DNA from: an uncultured Holophagaceae bacterium
GTDB lineage: Bacteria > Acidobacteriota > Holophagae > Holophagales > Holophagaceae
DNA length: 64,000 bases
NCBI GenBank assembly: GCA_903863195.1
Contig: CAIPAY010000182.1
Location: 1-64,000 of the forward strand
Reading direction: 5' to 3'
This document shows positions 10,669 to 17,815 of this stretch, piece after piece (within the stretch, counting starts at the first letter, position 1; each line of letters opens with the position of its first letter). The position numbers were made by a program, and so were the translations under genes. The notes under the pieces were generated by a model. The model was not told where the DNA came from and did no database searches. It was given only the letters and a program-made list of their open reading frames with translations.

Positions 10669-11004
10669 ATGAACAGCCCCCAATCAGATCCCTGCGAGTT
10701 CTTCCGGACGACCATCGCGCTGCTGGCGAAGCCCTGGACGGGACACATCCTCTGGACCCTCCAGGAAGGGCCGCTGCGCTTCAACGAGTTGGCGACGCGG
10801 GTGACGGGCATCGGCGAAAAAGTCCTGTCGGCCCGGCTCAAGGAACTGGAAGCCCTGAACCTCCTGGTGAGGACGGTGCACCCAACGACACCCGTCCGGG
10901 TGGAGTACGGGCTGACGCCCAAGGGACGGGGATTCCAGGAGGTCGTTGATGCCGTCAACCGCTGGGGGGCACTGATCTCCCAGCCCGAGACTCCAGGCCG
11001 CTAG
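10669..11004 (+). CDS. HxlR-family winged-helix transcriptional regulator
   Basis: 111 residues. The HxlR core is clear: 'CEFFRTTIALLAKPWTGHILWTLQEGPLRFNELATRV', 'IGEKVLSARLKELEALNLLVRTV' and 'VEYGLTPKGRGF'. An N-terminal Cys (CEFF) sits at the position used as the redox or electrophile sensor in family members such as HypR/YodB. The ATG at 10669 is preceded by GAGG. It is divergent from the DsbA-like/azoR operon, so it very probably controls that operon. Its 3' end overlaps by 4 bases the convergent phosphoesterase gene. Confidence 0.92.
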   Translation: MNSPQSDPCEFFRTTIALLAKPWTGHILWTLQEGPLRFNELATRVTGIGEKVLSARLKELEALNLLVRTVHPTTPVRVEYGLTPKGRGFQEVVDAVNRWGALISQPETPGR

Positions 11005-11777
11005 TCTTCCGACCTGCTGCTGTCCTTGCCCTTCCGGGCGGGGCGGGTGAGGGTGCGGAGGTGCTCGGGGGTGGGCGGCAATTCCGCCAGATCCACCGTG
11101 CTGAGGCGGTCGGCGAGCAGCTTCCAGACCCGGGCCTGGCGGGGCAGGCGCTCGGGCTGGATCACCTCGAAGCCCTGGGCGTAGCTCACGAAGGGCGGCA
11201 TCACCAGCGCGAAGCCGGTGTAGAGGAAGGCCGGCAGCCGCAGCCAGTCGGGCTCGCCCTGGGGGCCGGGGCTGGGCACGGCGAAGAGGGGATGTACGCC
11301 GCCATTGATCCAGAAGCCGTTGGACGGGTCGTGACGGGGATAGACGAAGATGCGGCGGCGGTGCATGAGGGTGAAGGGGCCCACGCGATGCTGCTCCACG
11401 GGCACGATGCCGGTGCCGTCCAGCGCGGGGCCGCTGCTGCGGTCCGGGTGGCCCACCACCTGGATGACCTTGCGGCCGCCCCCCTTGAGCTTGCGGAAGA
11501 TGGTGCGCAGCTCGTCGGCCTCTTCGCCTTCAACGGTGCCCTGGCTGGGCTTCAGGTCCCCCAGGAGGGCCACCTGCTCGGGGGCGTACTCGTCCAGGAG
11601 GCTGAAGACCCGCTCCCAGATCTCCATCTGGGGTGTGGCGGGCATGGGGTCGGGGCGGCGGCGGCGGGCGGCGCCCAGGCCGAAGAAGAGGTCCGAGAGC
11701 ACCAGGGTCTTGTGCCGGGGCAGCCACACGGCCCGACGGCTGTCGAGCACCACATCTTCGTTGAGCTGGACCTGCAC
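11001..11777 (-). CDS. Divergent PdeM/YfcE-like metallophosphoesterase with altered metal-ligand motifs
   Basis: 258 residues with the layout of ligase-associated PdeM-type calcineurin phosphoesterases: 'HKTLVLSDLFFGLG' near residue 24, 'ALLGDLKPSQG', 'VIQVVGHPDR', 'FTLMHRRRIF' and 'GGVHPLFAV', then the proline-rich finish typical of the family. Several ligands differ from the usual consensus: DLHLG reads DLFFG, GNHD reads GHPD and GHxHP reads GGVHP. No DNA ligase or Lhr-like helicase is nearby, unlike the classical PdeM locus. It is either an inactive homologue or a phosphoesterase with altered metal site; the family placement is moderately secure. Confidence 0.7.
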   Translation of the reverse strand: MQVQLNEDVVLDSRRAVWLPRHKTLVLSDLFFGLGAARRRRPDPMPATPQMEIWERVFSLLDEYAPEQVALLGDLKPSQGTVEGEEADELRTIFRKLKGGGRKVIQVVGHPDRSSGPALDGTGIVPVEQHRVGPFTLMHRRRIFVYPRHDPSNGFWINGGVHPLFAVPSPGPQGEPDWLRLPAFLYTGFALVMPPFVSYAQGFEVIQPERLPRQARVWKLLADRLSTVDLAELPPTPEHLRTLTRPARKGKDSSRSED

Positions 11778-11899
11778 AGGGGCCTCCGGACCTTCATTTG
11801 ACCATGAGGAGCCGCCGGCGCGGTCCCTGGTCGCGCCCAGCGGGAATTCCGAAAGACACGCCAGCCCGCACTGCGCCAGAATCCGGTGAGGGAGACCGC

Positions 11900-12688
11900 A
11901 TGGTCCTGGACGCGAACCACCTGCTGGCGGGCCTGGGCACGGGCCTGAGTGGCGGCCTGCTGGCCGGGCTGTTCGGCGTGGGCGGCGGCCTGGTGATGGT
12001 GCCCCTCCTGGGCACGATCCTGGGCCTCGACCAGCACCGGGCGCAGGGCGCCACCCTGGCGGCCATGCTGCTGCCCACGGGGCTGCCGGCGGTGCTGCAG
12101 TACCGCCGGCGCGGGGTGGCCTCCAGCCTGCCGCTGGTGGGCGTGCTGATCCTGGGCTTCCTCTTCGGCGTCACCGGGGGCTCCCTGGTAGCCAACGGCA
12201 TCCCCTCCTGGCTGCTGCGCTATGGCTTCGCGGCCTTCCTGCTCTTCCTCGCGGTCCGGACCCATCTGCGCCGGGAGCTGCCGACGGTGGACCGCGCGGC
12301 CGAGCCTCTGGCGGTGCGCGAGGGGCTCTGGGCCCAGGGGCTCCCGATCGGCGCGCTCGCGGGCCTGGTCTCGGGCCTGACGGGCCTGGGCGGCGCGGTG
12401 GTGGTCATCCCCCTGCTGGCCGCGCGGTTCCGCATGACCCAGCACGAGGCGCAGCTGGCCAGCCTCATGATGCTGCTGCCGCCCATCGGCCTGCCCGCGG
12501 TCTTCATCTACAGCAAGGCGCAGGGCGGTCTGCCCTGGGTGATCATCGGCGGCGTGGCGCTGGGGTTCGCGGTCGGGGCGCTGGCGGGGGCCAAGGTGGC
12601 CACCCGCCTCCCGGGCGGCCGCCTGAAGCAGTTCTTCTCGGTGCTGCTGGTCGCCATGGCGCTGCTGGTGGCGCTGCGGGGCCGGTGA
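11900..12688 (+). CDS. TauE/SafE-family membrane permease
   Basis: 262 residues with about eight membrane segments in two related halves. Each half begins with the glycine-rich family motif ('GLSGGLLAGLFGVGGGLVMVP' and 'GLVSGLTGLGGAVVVIPLL'). TauE/SafE proteins export or import sulfur-containing or organic anions; the substrate here is unknown. The start at 11900 (GAGGGAG upstream) is chosen over the ORF-track start 34 codons earlier, which would add a hydrophilic, unrelated N-terminus. It ends 1 base before the convergent DUF1501 stop. Confidence 0.9.
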   Translation: MVLDANHLLAGLGTGLSGGLLAGLFGVGGGLVMVPLLGTILGLDQHRAQGATLAAMLLPTGLPAVLQYRRRGVASSLPLVGVLILGFLFGVTGGSLVANGIPSWLLRYGFAAFLLFLAVRTHLRRELPTVDRAAEPLAVREGLWAQGLPIGALAGLVSGLTGLGGAVVVIPLLAARFRMTQHEAQLASLMMLLPPIGLPAVFIYSKAQGGLPWVIIGGVALGFAVGALAGAKVATRLPGGRLKQFFSVLLVAMALLVALRGR

Positions 12689-12689
12689 A

Positions 12690-14030
12690 TCAGAGGAAGC
12701 CCAGCCGGGGGTAGGCGCTGCCGAGCAGGGTGTCCGTGGCCGTGGCCGCCTGGCCCAGCCAGCGCTCGAGCACCGTGGCGTAGAGACTCCGGAAGTCGGT
12801 GGTGTATTTCATGTTGCCGTTGGAGTCGAGGCTGGTGAGGTCGGGATAGCCGCCGTAGAGGCCGCCCTTGACGGACTTCCCCACACAGAACGCGAGGCCC
12901 GCGGTGCCGTGGTCCGTGCCGCCGTTGTTCTCCTGCACCCGCCGCCCGAACTCGCTGTAGGCCAGGATCATCACGCGGTCCTGGGCGAGGCCTGCGGTGG
13001 TGGTGATGGTGGCCAGGTCGTCGTAGAAGGCCTTGATGGAGCCGCCGAGGGCCCGCTGGAGGTTGGGGTGGTCCACAGCCTGGTTGCTGTGGGTGTCCCA
13101 GCCGCTGAGGCGGGAGAAGTAGACCTGGGCGGGCAGGCCCGCGGCGATCATCTGGGCGATGAGCTTGAGCTGGGAGCTGAGGCTGGTGCTGAGGGCCGCC
13201 CCGCTCAGCTTCAGCACGGGATAGGTGGCATCGCCCGGGTAGGGCACCGTGGGCGTGCGGGCCGTGAGGGTGCCGCCGGTCCCGAAGGCCGGGTTGTTCT
13301 GGGCGTCGAAGAAGAGCTTGCCGGCCTGGGCCGCCGCGAGGATCCCCGGGTCGGCGCTGCTGGCCGAGAGGGCGGTGCCCCAGCCGGTCTCCAGGGTGGC
13401 TGCGTCGGGTACGGTGCTGGTGCTGAGCAGGTAGGCGGGGTAGACGTAGCCGCCGGCGCTGGTGATCGAGACGAAGCTGCGGGTGGTGCCCTTCAGCATC
13501 ACGGGCAGGTCCGGGGTCACCGTGAGACCCCGGAGGACATCTCCCGAGGGATTGAAGGCGGTGTCCGCGAAGCGGCCCAGCCAGCCGTTCCCGGCCGGGA
13601 CGGCGGCGCCCTGCCCCCACAGGTCGATACAGGTGAAGTGGGAGAGGTTGGGATTGGGCATGCCGATGCCCGGGATCCAGGCCACGTGCCCCAGGGCGTG
13701 GAGCGTGTCCATGCCTGTGAAGTCCTTGTTCAGGGCCATCCCGCTGCCGAGATCGGTGAGCAGGGCCGGGTTCGTGATGCCGAGGGTGGCGCGCTTGGTC
13801 TGGTAGACGCCCAGGTTGGTGCCCGCATTGGGGGGCGTCACGTTCAGCCAGTCGTAGCCTCCATCGATGTTCACGATGACAAGGATGGGCGAGGCCGGTA
13901 CCGGGGTAGGGGTCGGCGTGGTGCCGCCGCCCGAGCTGGAACCCTTCCCCCCGCCACCGCAGGCGTCGAGCCCGGCAAGCAGGGCTCCCGTGGAGCCCAG
14001 GGTCTGGATGAACTCGCGACGCGTGGTCAT
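12690..14030 (-). CDS. DUF1501 family Tat-exported protein
   Basis: 446 residues. The N-terminus 'MTTRREFIQTLGSTGALLAG' is a twin-arginine signal, and 'LAGLDACGGG' could be a lipobox, giving a Tat-exported lipoprotein with a Gly/Ser/Thr/Pro spacer. The body matches DUF1501 (alkaline-phosphatase-superfamily-like): 'ILVIVNIDGGYDWLNVTPPN' near the start of the mature part, 'SRLSGWDTHSNQAVDHPNLQRAL' and the C-terminal 'SEFGRRVQENNGGTDHGTAGLAF'. Function is unknown; the family is nearly always encoded beside DUF1800, as here (11-base gap). The domain usually holds metal-binding D/H residues, and those motifs look intact. Confidence 0.93.
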   Translation of the reverse strand: MTTRREFIQTLGSTGALLAGLDACGGGGKGSSSGGGTTPTPTPVPASPILVIVNIDGGYDWLNVTPPNAGTNLGVYQTKRATLGITNPALLTDLGSGMALNKDFTGMDTLHALGHVAWIPGIGMPNPNLSHFTCIDLWGQGAAVPAGNGWLGRFADTAFNPSGDVLRGLTVTPDLPVMLKGTTRSFVSITSAGGYVYPAYLLSTSTVPDAATLETGWGTALSASSADPGILAAAQAGKLFFDAQNNPAFGTGGTLTARTPTVPYPGDATYPVLKLSGAALSTSLSSQLKLIAQMIAAGLPAQVYFSRLSGWDTHSNQAVDHPNLQRALGGSIKAFYDDLATITTTAGLAQDRVMILAYSEFGRRVQENNGGTDHGTAGLAFCVGKSVKGGLYGGYPDLTSLDSNGNMKYTTDFRSLYATVLERWLGQAATATDTLLGSAYPRLGFL

Positions 14031-14041
14031 AGCGGCCTCCC

Positions 14042-15700
14042 TTAGTAGAGCTGGCCCGAAGGCGAGCAGAGGATGAGGAAGGCCAATTCCCGGGCCTTGG
14101 TCTGGGAGGCTGAGTCCCAGGTGAAGGTCGTGGGCCAGAGGGCCGCAAGCCAGGCGGCGGAGACGCTCGCCGGGATGGGCGCGGGCTGCAGGAGGGCCGC
14201 GAGCCGGTCATAGACGGCCTGGGCCGAGGCCGGGGCGGAGGGGAACCAGTCCGTGGTGACAAAGGTGGGGAAGAGCGGGTAGGTGGTTCCGTTGTAGGCG
14301 CGCGTCTCGTTCAGGGCCAGGGCGGCTACCGCCTTGGCCCGATAGCGCATGGTGTTGCTGTTCAACCAGGCCGTGTGCTCCTTCCAGCCGTTGGGGCCGG
14401 TGGGGTCCAGCAGCTTCATGCCCATCTGGTCGAAGGTGGTGGCACTGTTCGTCACCAGCCGCCAGGCGGGGTAGCCCTTGGGCGTCTGGGCGCTGCCCGC
14501 AGGCAGCGCAGGGCAGAGCATGCGGGTGGCCCGCACCAGCCAGGAGACGGGGCCTTCGACCAGGGCATACCGGCTGGCGGCGCTGAAGAAGAACTGGGAC
14601 TTGAGCAGGGTCTTCAGGACCACGCGCAGGTCGAAGGCGGCGCCCTGGATCAGGTTGGCCACGTCGGTCTGGTCCTGGGCGCTGTAGCCCGCGGTGACGA
14701 AGTGGGTGAGCAGGCGCCTGGCCAGGAACTGGGCGCAGTTGGAGCCCTTCGCCGAGATGATGCTGCGGATGGCGTTCTCGCCCTTCGCCCACCCGTTGGC
14801 GGTGGTGGTGACATCGAGGGTCTGGCTGAAGAGGGTGATGCTGCCCGTGGCGTGCAGGTTGGAGCTGACGGTGGCCGCGCCGCCCCACCAGAGCCGCGTG
14901 TCCGGAGCGATGGCCGTGCCGTCGTAGACCTTGAACCGGGCATCGGCGGCGAACTTCTGGCCCGGGTTCGCGGGGTTCTGGATGTAGTCCGCCTCGGCGA
15001 AGGTGAAGCTCCAGCCGCTGAGGGCCCGGGCCAGCTGGGTGATGTCGGTCTGGTTGTAGCCATTGTCCGCGCCCAGGCTGTAGAGCTCCATCACCTCGCG
15101 GGCGTAGTTCTCGTTGGGGATGTTGGCGCCGGCGGCGTTGTTGAGCACGGAGTCCAGCCAGAGGGCCATGGCCGGATCCTTGCTGACGAGCACGAGGAGG
15201 TCGTCGAACTTCGCCAGCCCCTGGCTCCGGAACAGCTGCAGCTGCTTGAGCATCAGGGCGGTGTTGTCGACCTTGTGCCAGCCGGTGGCGAAGAGGTTGT
15301 GCCAGAAGAGCGCCAGGCGCTCCTCGAAGGCGTGGGGGTTGTGCTGCATCCGCCAGGCCAGCAGCGCCTGCGCTGTGTTGAGGCTGTTCCGCCAGGTGTC
15401 GGCGCCCTGCACCAGGAACGGGTGGGGCGCGGCCACCGCCGCCACGTCCACGCTGCCGGCCACGGCCGTGTTGGCGCTGACCAGGGGCTCCAGGACCACG
15501 TCCGCGGTCGCCAGCGCCGCGTTGAAGGCCGCGGGATCGTAGGCGGTGCCGGTGCAGTCGATCCAGGCGTCGATGGCCGCGCCCGGCGCCAGGGCCTGGA
15601 GGACCGCCGCGTCCGCGGGCGTGAGGCCGAAGCCCGCCCTCCGGGCGAAGTGCTGCGCATCGGCAAGGGTCCAGCTGGTGATGGCGGTCAGGTCGGCCAT
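14042..15700 (-). CDS. DUF1800 family protein
   Basis: 552 residues. Hallmarks are 'ADAQHFARRAGFGLTPADAAV' at the N-terminus, 'RLALFWHNLFATGWHKVD', 'NENYAREVMELYSLG' and 'ALSGWSFT', all diagnostic of DUF1800. No clear signal peptide is seen, so export may occur with its DUF1501 partner through Tat. The pair is widespread in Acidobacteria, Planctomycetes and Proteobacteria, and its biochemical role is not established. The gene is second in a three-gene operon: cytochrome-like lipoprotein, DUF1800, DUF1501. Confidence 0.93.
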   Translation of the reverse strand: MADLTAITSWTLADAQHFARRAGFGLTPADAAVLQALAPGAAIDAWIDCTGTAYDPAAFNAALATADVVLEPLVSANTAVAGSVDVAAVAAPHPFLVQGADTWRNSLNTAQALLAWRMQHNPHAFEERLALFWHNLFATGWHKVDNTALMLKQLQLFRSQGLAKFDDLLVLVSKDPAMALWLDSVLNNAAGANIPNENYAREVMELYSLGADNGYNQTDITQLARALSGWSFTFAEADYIQNPANPGQKFAADARFKVYDGTAIAPDTRLWWGGAATVSSNLHATGSITLFSQTLDVTTTANGWAKGENAIRSIISAKGSNCAQFLARRLLTHFVTAGYSAQDQTDVANLIQGAAFDLRVVLKTLLKSQFFFSAASRYALVEGPVSWLVRATRMLCPALPAGSAQTPKGYPAWRLVTNSATTFDQMGMKLLDPTGPNGWKEHTAWLNSNTMRYRAKAVAALALNETRAYNGTTYPLFPTFVTTDWFPSAPASAQAVYDRLAALLQPAPIPASVSAAWLAALWPTTFTWDSASQTKARELAFLILCSPSGQLY

Positions 15701-15709
15701 GGCTGACTC

Positions 15710-16189
15710 CTAGTTGCTGGGGGCGCCAGCGTTGATCCAGGCCGTGAGGGTATCCACGGTCGGCTGGCAGAGGTTCGGCGCCGCCTGCGGCATGCGGGTG
15801 CCATAGCCCGAGCCGCCTGGCTGGTCCTTGGTGACCTTCTCGAGGATCCAGGAGTGGGCGGGGTCGCCCGGCTTCACCAGCACCCAGCCCAGCCCGGGCG
15901 GGGCGTTGGCCGGGACGACGTTGACCAGCCGGGCGTGGAGCTCGGCCGCAGTGCCCGAATACATCACGTGCCCCGTGGGGGAGGTGCCGCCGTGGCAGCT
16001 GGTGGCTGCGGCGCCGCAGCTGCCCTGTAAGGCAGGGACGAGGTCCACCGCGAACGAGGGACTGGCCTTGGCCACCGGAATCGGGCAGGTGGTGGGTGTG
16101 GGTGTGGGGGCCGGGGTGGGCGAACTTGACCCACCGCCGCCACAGCCCAAGGGCAGGATCAGGAGGACCAGGGAAATCAACGGGCGCAT
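15710..16189 (-). CDS. Cytochrome-c-like lipoprotein, first gene of the DUF1800/DUF1501 operon
   Basis: 159 residues from the ATG at 16189. 'MRPLISLVLLILPLGCGGGG' is a lipoprotein signal with lipobox LPLGC, followed by a Ser/Pro/Thr linker. The mature part resembles the cytochrome-c-like domains of cell-surface proteins ('SFAVDLVPALQGSCG', 'SCHGGTSPTGH', 'MPQAAPNLCQPTVDTLTAWINAGAP'). The haem site is odd: C-x6-C-H rather than C-x2-C-H. The closing 'LTAWINAGAP' is typical of such domains. It may bind haem atypically or keep only the fold, with the cysteines forming a disulfide. It precedes DUF1800 by 9 bases. Confidence 0.75.
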   Translation of the reverse strand: MRPLISLVLLILPLGCGGGGSSSPTPAPTPTPTTCPIPVAKASPSFAVDLVPALQGSCGAAATSCHGGTSPTGHVMYSGTAAELHARLVNVVPANAPPGLGWVLVKPGDPAHSWILEKVTKDQPGGSGYGTRMPQAAPNLCQPTVDTLTAWINAGAPSN

Positions 16190-16218
16190 GGGTCTCCTGA
16201 GTGCGTAGAACCAGAATG

Positions 16219-16238
16219 GACCTGCCGCGCGGCAGGTC
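16219..16238. promoter_or_regulatory. 20-bp perfect palindrome in the divergent promoter region of the DUF1800 operon
   Basis: GACCTGCCGCGCGGCAGGTC reads identically on both strands and lies 30 bases upstream of the lipoprotein start, between that operon and the divergent small membrane protein gene. On the minus strand it overlaps a TTGACC hexamer, followed 16 bases later by CATTCT, so a dimeric repressor bound here would cover the promoter spacer. A 20-bp perfect palindrome is unlikely by chance in so short a gap. Confidence 0.55.
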
Positions 16239-16322
16239 AAGGTCGCGACAGGTAACTTGTTCGACCCAAGAGGGCTGCACTCGGTTTAGACACCATGCGC
16301 TATCCTCGTCATGGAGGTTGCC

Positions 16323-16670
16323 GTGCCCCTGGATGCCCCGACCCCCCTCTACACGGGGGAGCGACTGCGAGACCTGATCCTCTGCTACGCGGGGCCCTGG
16401 GCCTTCGTGCCCTACATCCGGAACCGGGAGGACAGCGAGCTGCTCTGGCATGCGCGGCAGGGCGTGATCCTGGCCTTCGCCGAGTGCGTGGTGGGCTTGG
16501 CCATCGTCATCACCGGGCTGTTCCCGATCTTCGGCTGGGTCTTCCTGCGCTTCCTGCTGCCGCTCTGGCTGCTCTGGTGCCTGGGCATGTCCGTGACCAG
16601 CATCCTGCAGGCCTCCAAGGGCAAGCGGCACCGGATCCCGGTCCTGCACCAGTTCGTCGAGTATCTCTGA
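16323..16670 (+). CDS. Small membrane protein (DUF4870/Tic20-like)
   Basis: 115 residues starting at a GTG preceded by GGAGG with 5-base spacing; the ORF-track ATG 12 bases upstream overlaps that ribosome-binding site. Sequence features are a cytoplasmic N-terminus ('YTGERLRDLILCYAGPWAFVPYI'), 'NREDSELLWHARQGVIL', which resembles the His/Gln-containing DUF4870 segment, then two hydrophobic helices ('CVVGLAIVITGLFPIFGW', 'LRFLLPLWLLWCLGMSV') and a basic tail. DUF4870-like proteins are small membrane proteins of unknown role. It is followed by a REP-like palindrome. Confidence 0.7.
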   Translation: MPLDAPTPLYTGERLRDLILCYAGPWAFVPYIRNREDSELLWHARQGVILAFAECVVGLAIVITGLFPIFGWVFLRFLLPLWLLWCLGMSVTSILQASKGKRHRIPVLHQFVEYL

Positions 16671-16733
16671 TCCTTGGCGGGTCGCGGAGCAGGCGACTGA
16701 ATGTCGTCTGCGGAGCGGGGACCCGCCGGGATC
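16669..16733. repeat. REP-like palindromic element, copy 1
   Basis: The 65 bases between the convergent small membrane protein gene and queA form one long imperfect palindrome. The outer arms GGCGGGTC/GACCCGCC pair perfectly and are extended outward by GATCC/GGATC with mismatches. A GGG bulge lies on the 3' side, GCGGAGC faces GCGGAGC (GC pairs around a GGA/GGA internal loop), and a stem AGGCGAC/GTCGTCT closes on the loop TGAAT. The same architecture occurs at 52300-52353. It could also act as a bidirectional terminator, although no T-run follows. Confidence 0.6.
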
Positions 16734-16737
16734 AGAA

Positions 16738-17805
16738 TCAGGTAGGGGTGCTCTGGGCGTTCAGCACCAGCATCGCGTCGCCGTAGCTGAAGAACCGATA
16801 CTGCTGCCGCACGGCCTCGGCGTAGGCCGCCTGGGCCAGGTCCAGTCCCAGCAGCGCGGAAACCAGCACGAACAGGGTGCTCTCCGGCAGGTGGAAGTTG
16901 GTGAGCAGGTGGTCGGCGGTGCGCAGCCGGTAGCCGGGGGTGATGAAGAGGCGGGTGGCGCCCTGGCGCGCCAGGGTGCTGCCATCCCAGGCGCCTTCGA
17001 GGGTGCGCAGGGAGGTGGTGCCCACGCAGAGCACGGGACGGGACCGGTCCCGCAGCACCGGCTCCAGGGCCGCGGCGGTGGCCTCGGGCACCTCGAAGCG
17101 CTCCTCGTGCATGGCGTGGTCCTCGAGGCGGTCCGCGGTCATGGGGCGGAAGGTGCCGAGGCCCACGTGCAGGCGCACGGGCTGCCAGCTGCAGCCCTGC
17201 GCCCGCAGCGTGGCGATGATCTCCGGCGTGAAGTGCAGGCCGGCGGTGGGCGCCGCCACGGCCTCGCCCTCCCGGGCGGCGAAGACGGTCTGGTAGCGGG
17301 TCTCGTCTTCGTCTTCCGCCAGGTGGTCGATGTAGGGCGGCAGGGGCAGGCGGCCGATGCGGTCGATCTCGTCCCAGTCGAGGCCATGGCCGGACTCGAC
17401 CTGGACCACGCGGAGGCCCTCGGGCAGGGTATCCAGCACCGTGATCCGGGCCAGGTCGGCGCCGGTGACGGGATCCACCACGGTGGCCGCGGCTCCCGGC
17501 TTGAGGCGCGCCCCGGGCTTCACCAGGGCCTCGAAGCGGCCCGGACCCAGGCTCCGCAGCAGCAAGGCCTCCCCGGCGCCACCCCCGGCCCGCCGGAGGA
17601 AGAGCCGGGCGTGGCGGACGCGGACATCATTGGGCACGCAGAGGCTGCCGGCGGGGATCAGCCCGGGCAGGTCGCGGATGGTGCGGTGGGACCAGACGCC
17701 GGTGCGCGCATCCACCACCAGGAGGCGGGCGCCGTCCCGGTCCGGCGCGGGGTGCTGCGCGATGAGCTCCGGCGGGAGGTCGAAGTGGAAGTCGGAACGT
17801 CTCAT
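16738..17805 (-). CDS. queA: S-adenosylmethionine:tRNA ribosyltransferase-isomerase
   Basis: 355 residues, the expected length. QueA transfers and isomerises the ribosyl part of SAM onto preQ1 at the tRNA wobble base to give epoxyqueuosine. Conserved segments are visible in order: 'RSDFHFDLPPELIAQHP', 'PNDVRVRHARLF' (NDTRV in most), 'KPGARL', 'GRLPLPPYI', 'RYQTVFA', 'AAPTAGLHFTPE', 'HVGLGTFRPM', 'GTTSLRTLE', 'NFHLPESTLFVLVSA' and 'YRFFSYGDAML'. It starts 10 bases after the msbA stop, so it is probably co-transcribed with msbA. No other queuosine genes are in the window. Confidence 0.95.
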   Translation of the reverse strand: MRRSDFHFDLPPELIAQHPAPDRDGARLLVVDARTGVWSHRTIRDLPGLIPAGSLCVPNDVRVRHARLFLRRAGGGAGEALLLRSLGPGRFEALVKPGARLKPGAAATVVDPVTGADLARITVLDTLPEGLRVVQVESGHGLDWDEIDRIGRLPLPPYIDHLAEDEDETRYQTVFAAREGEAVAAPTAGLHFTPEIIATLRAQGCSWQPVRLHVGLGTFRPMTADRLEDHAMHEERFEVPEATAAALEPVLRDRSRPVLCVGTTSLRTLEGAWDGSTLARQGATRLFITPGYRLRTADHLLTNFHLPESTLFVLVSALLGLDLAQAAYAEAVRQQYRFFSYGDAMLVLNAQSTPT

Positions 17806-17815
17806 CGAGCGGAGA

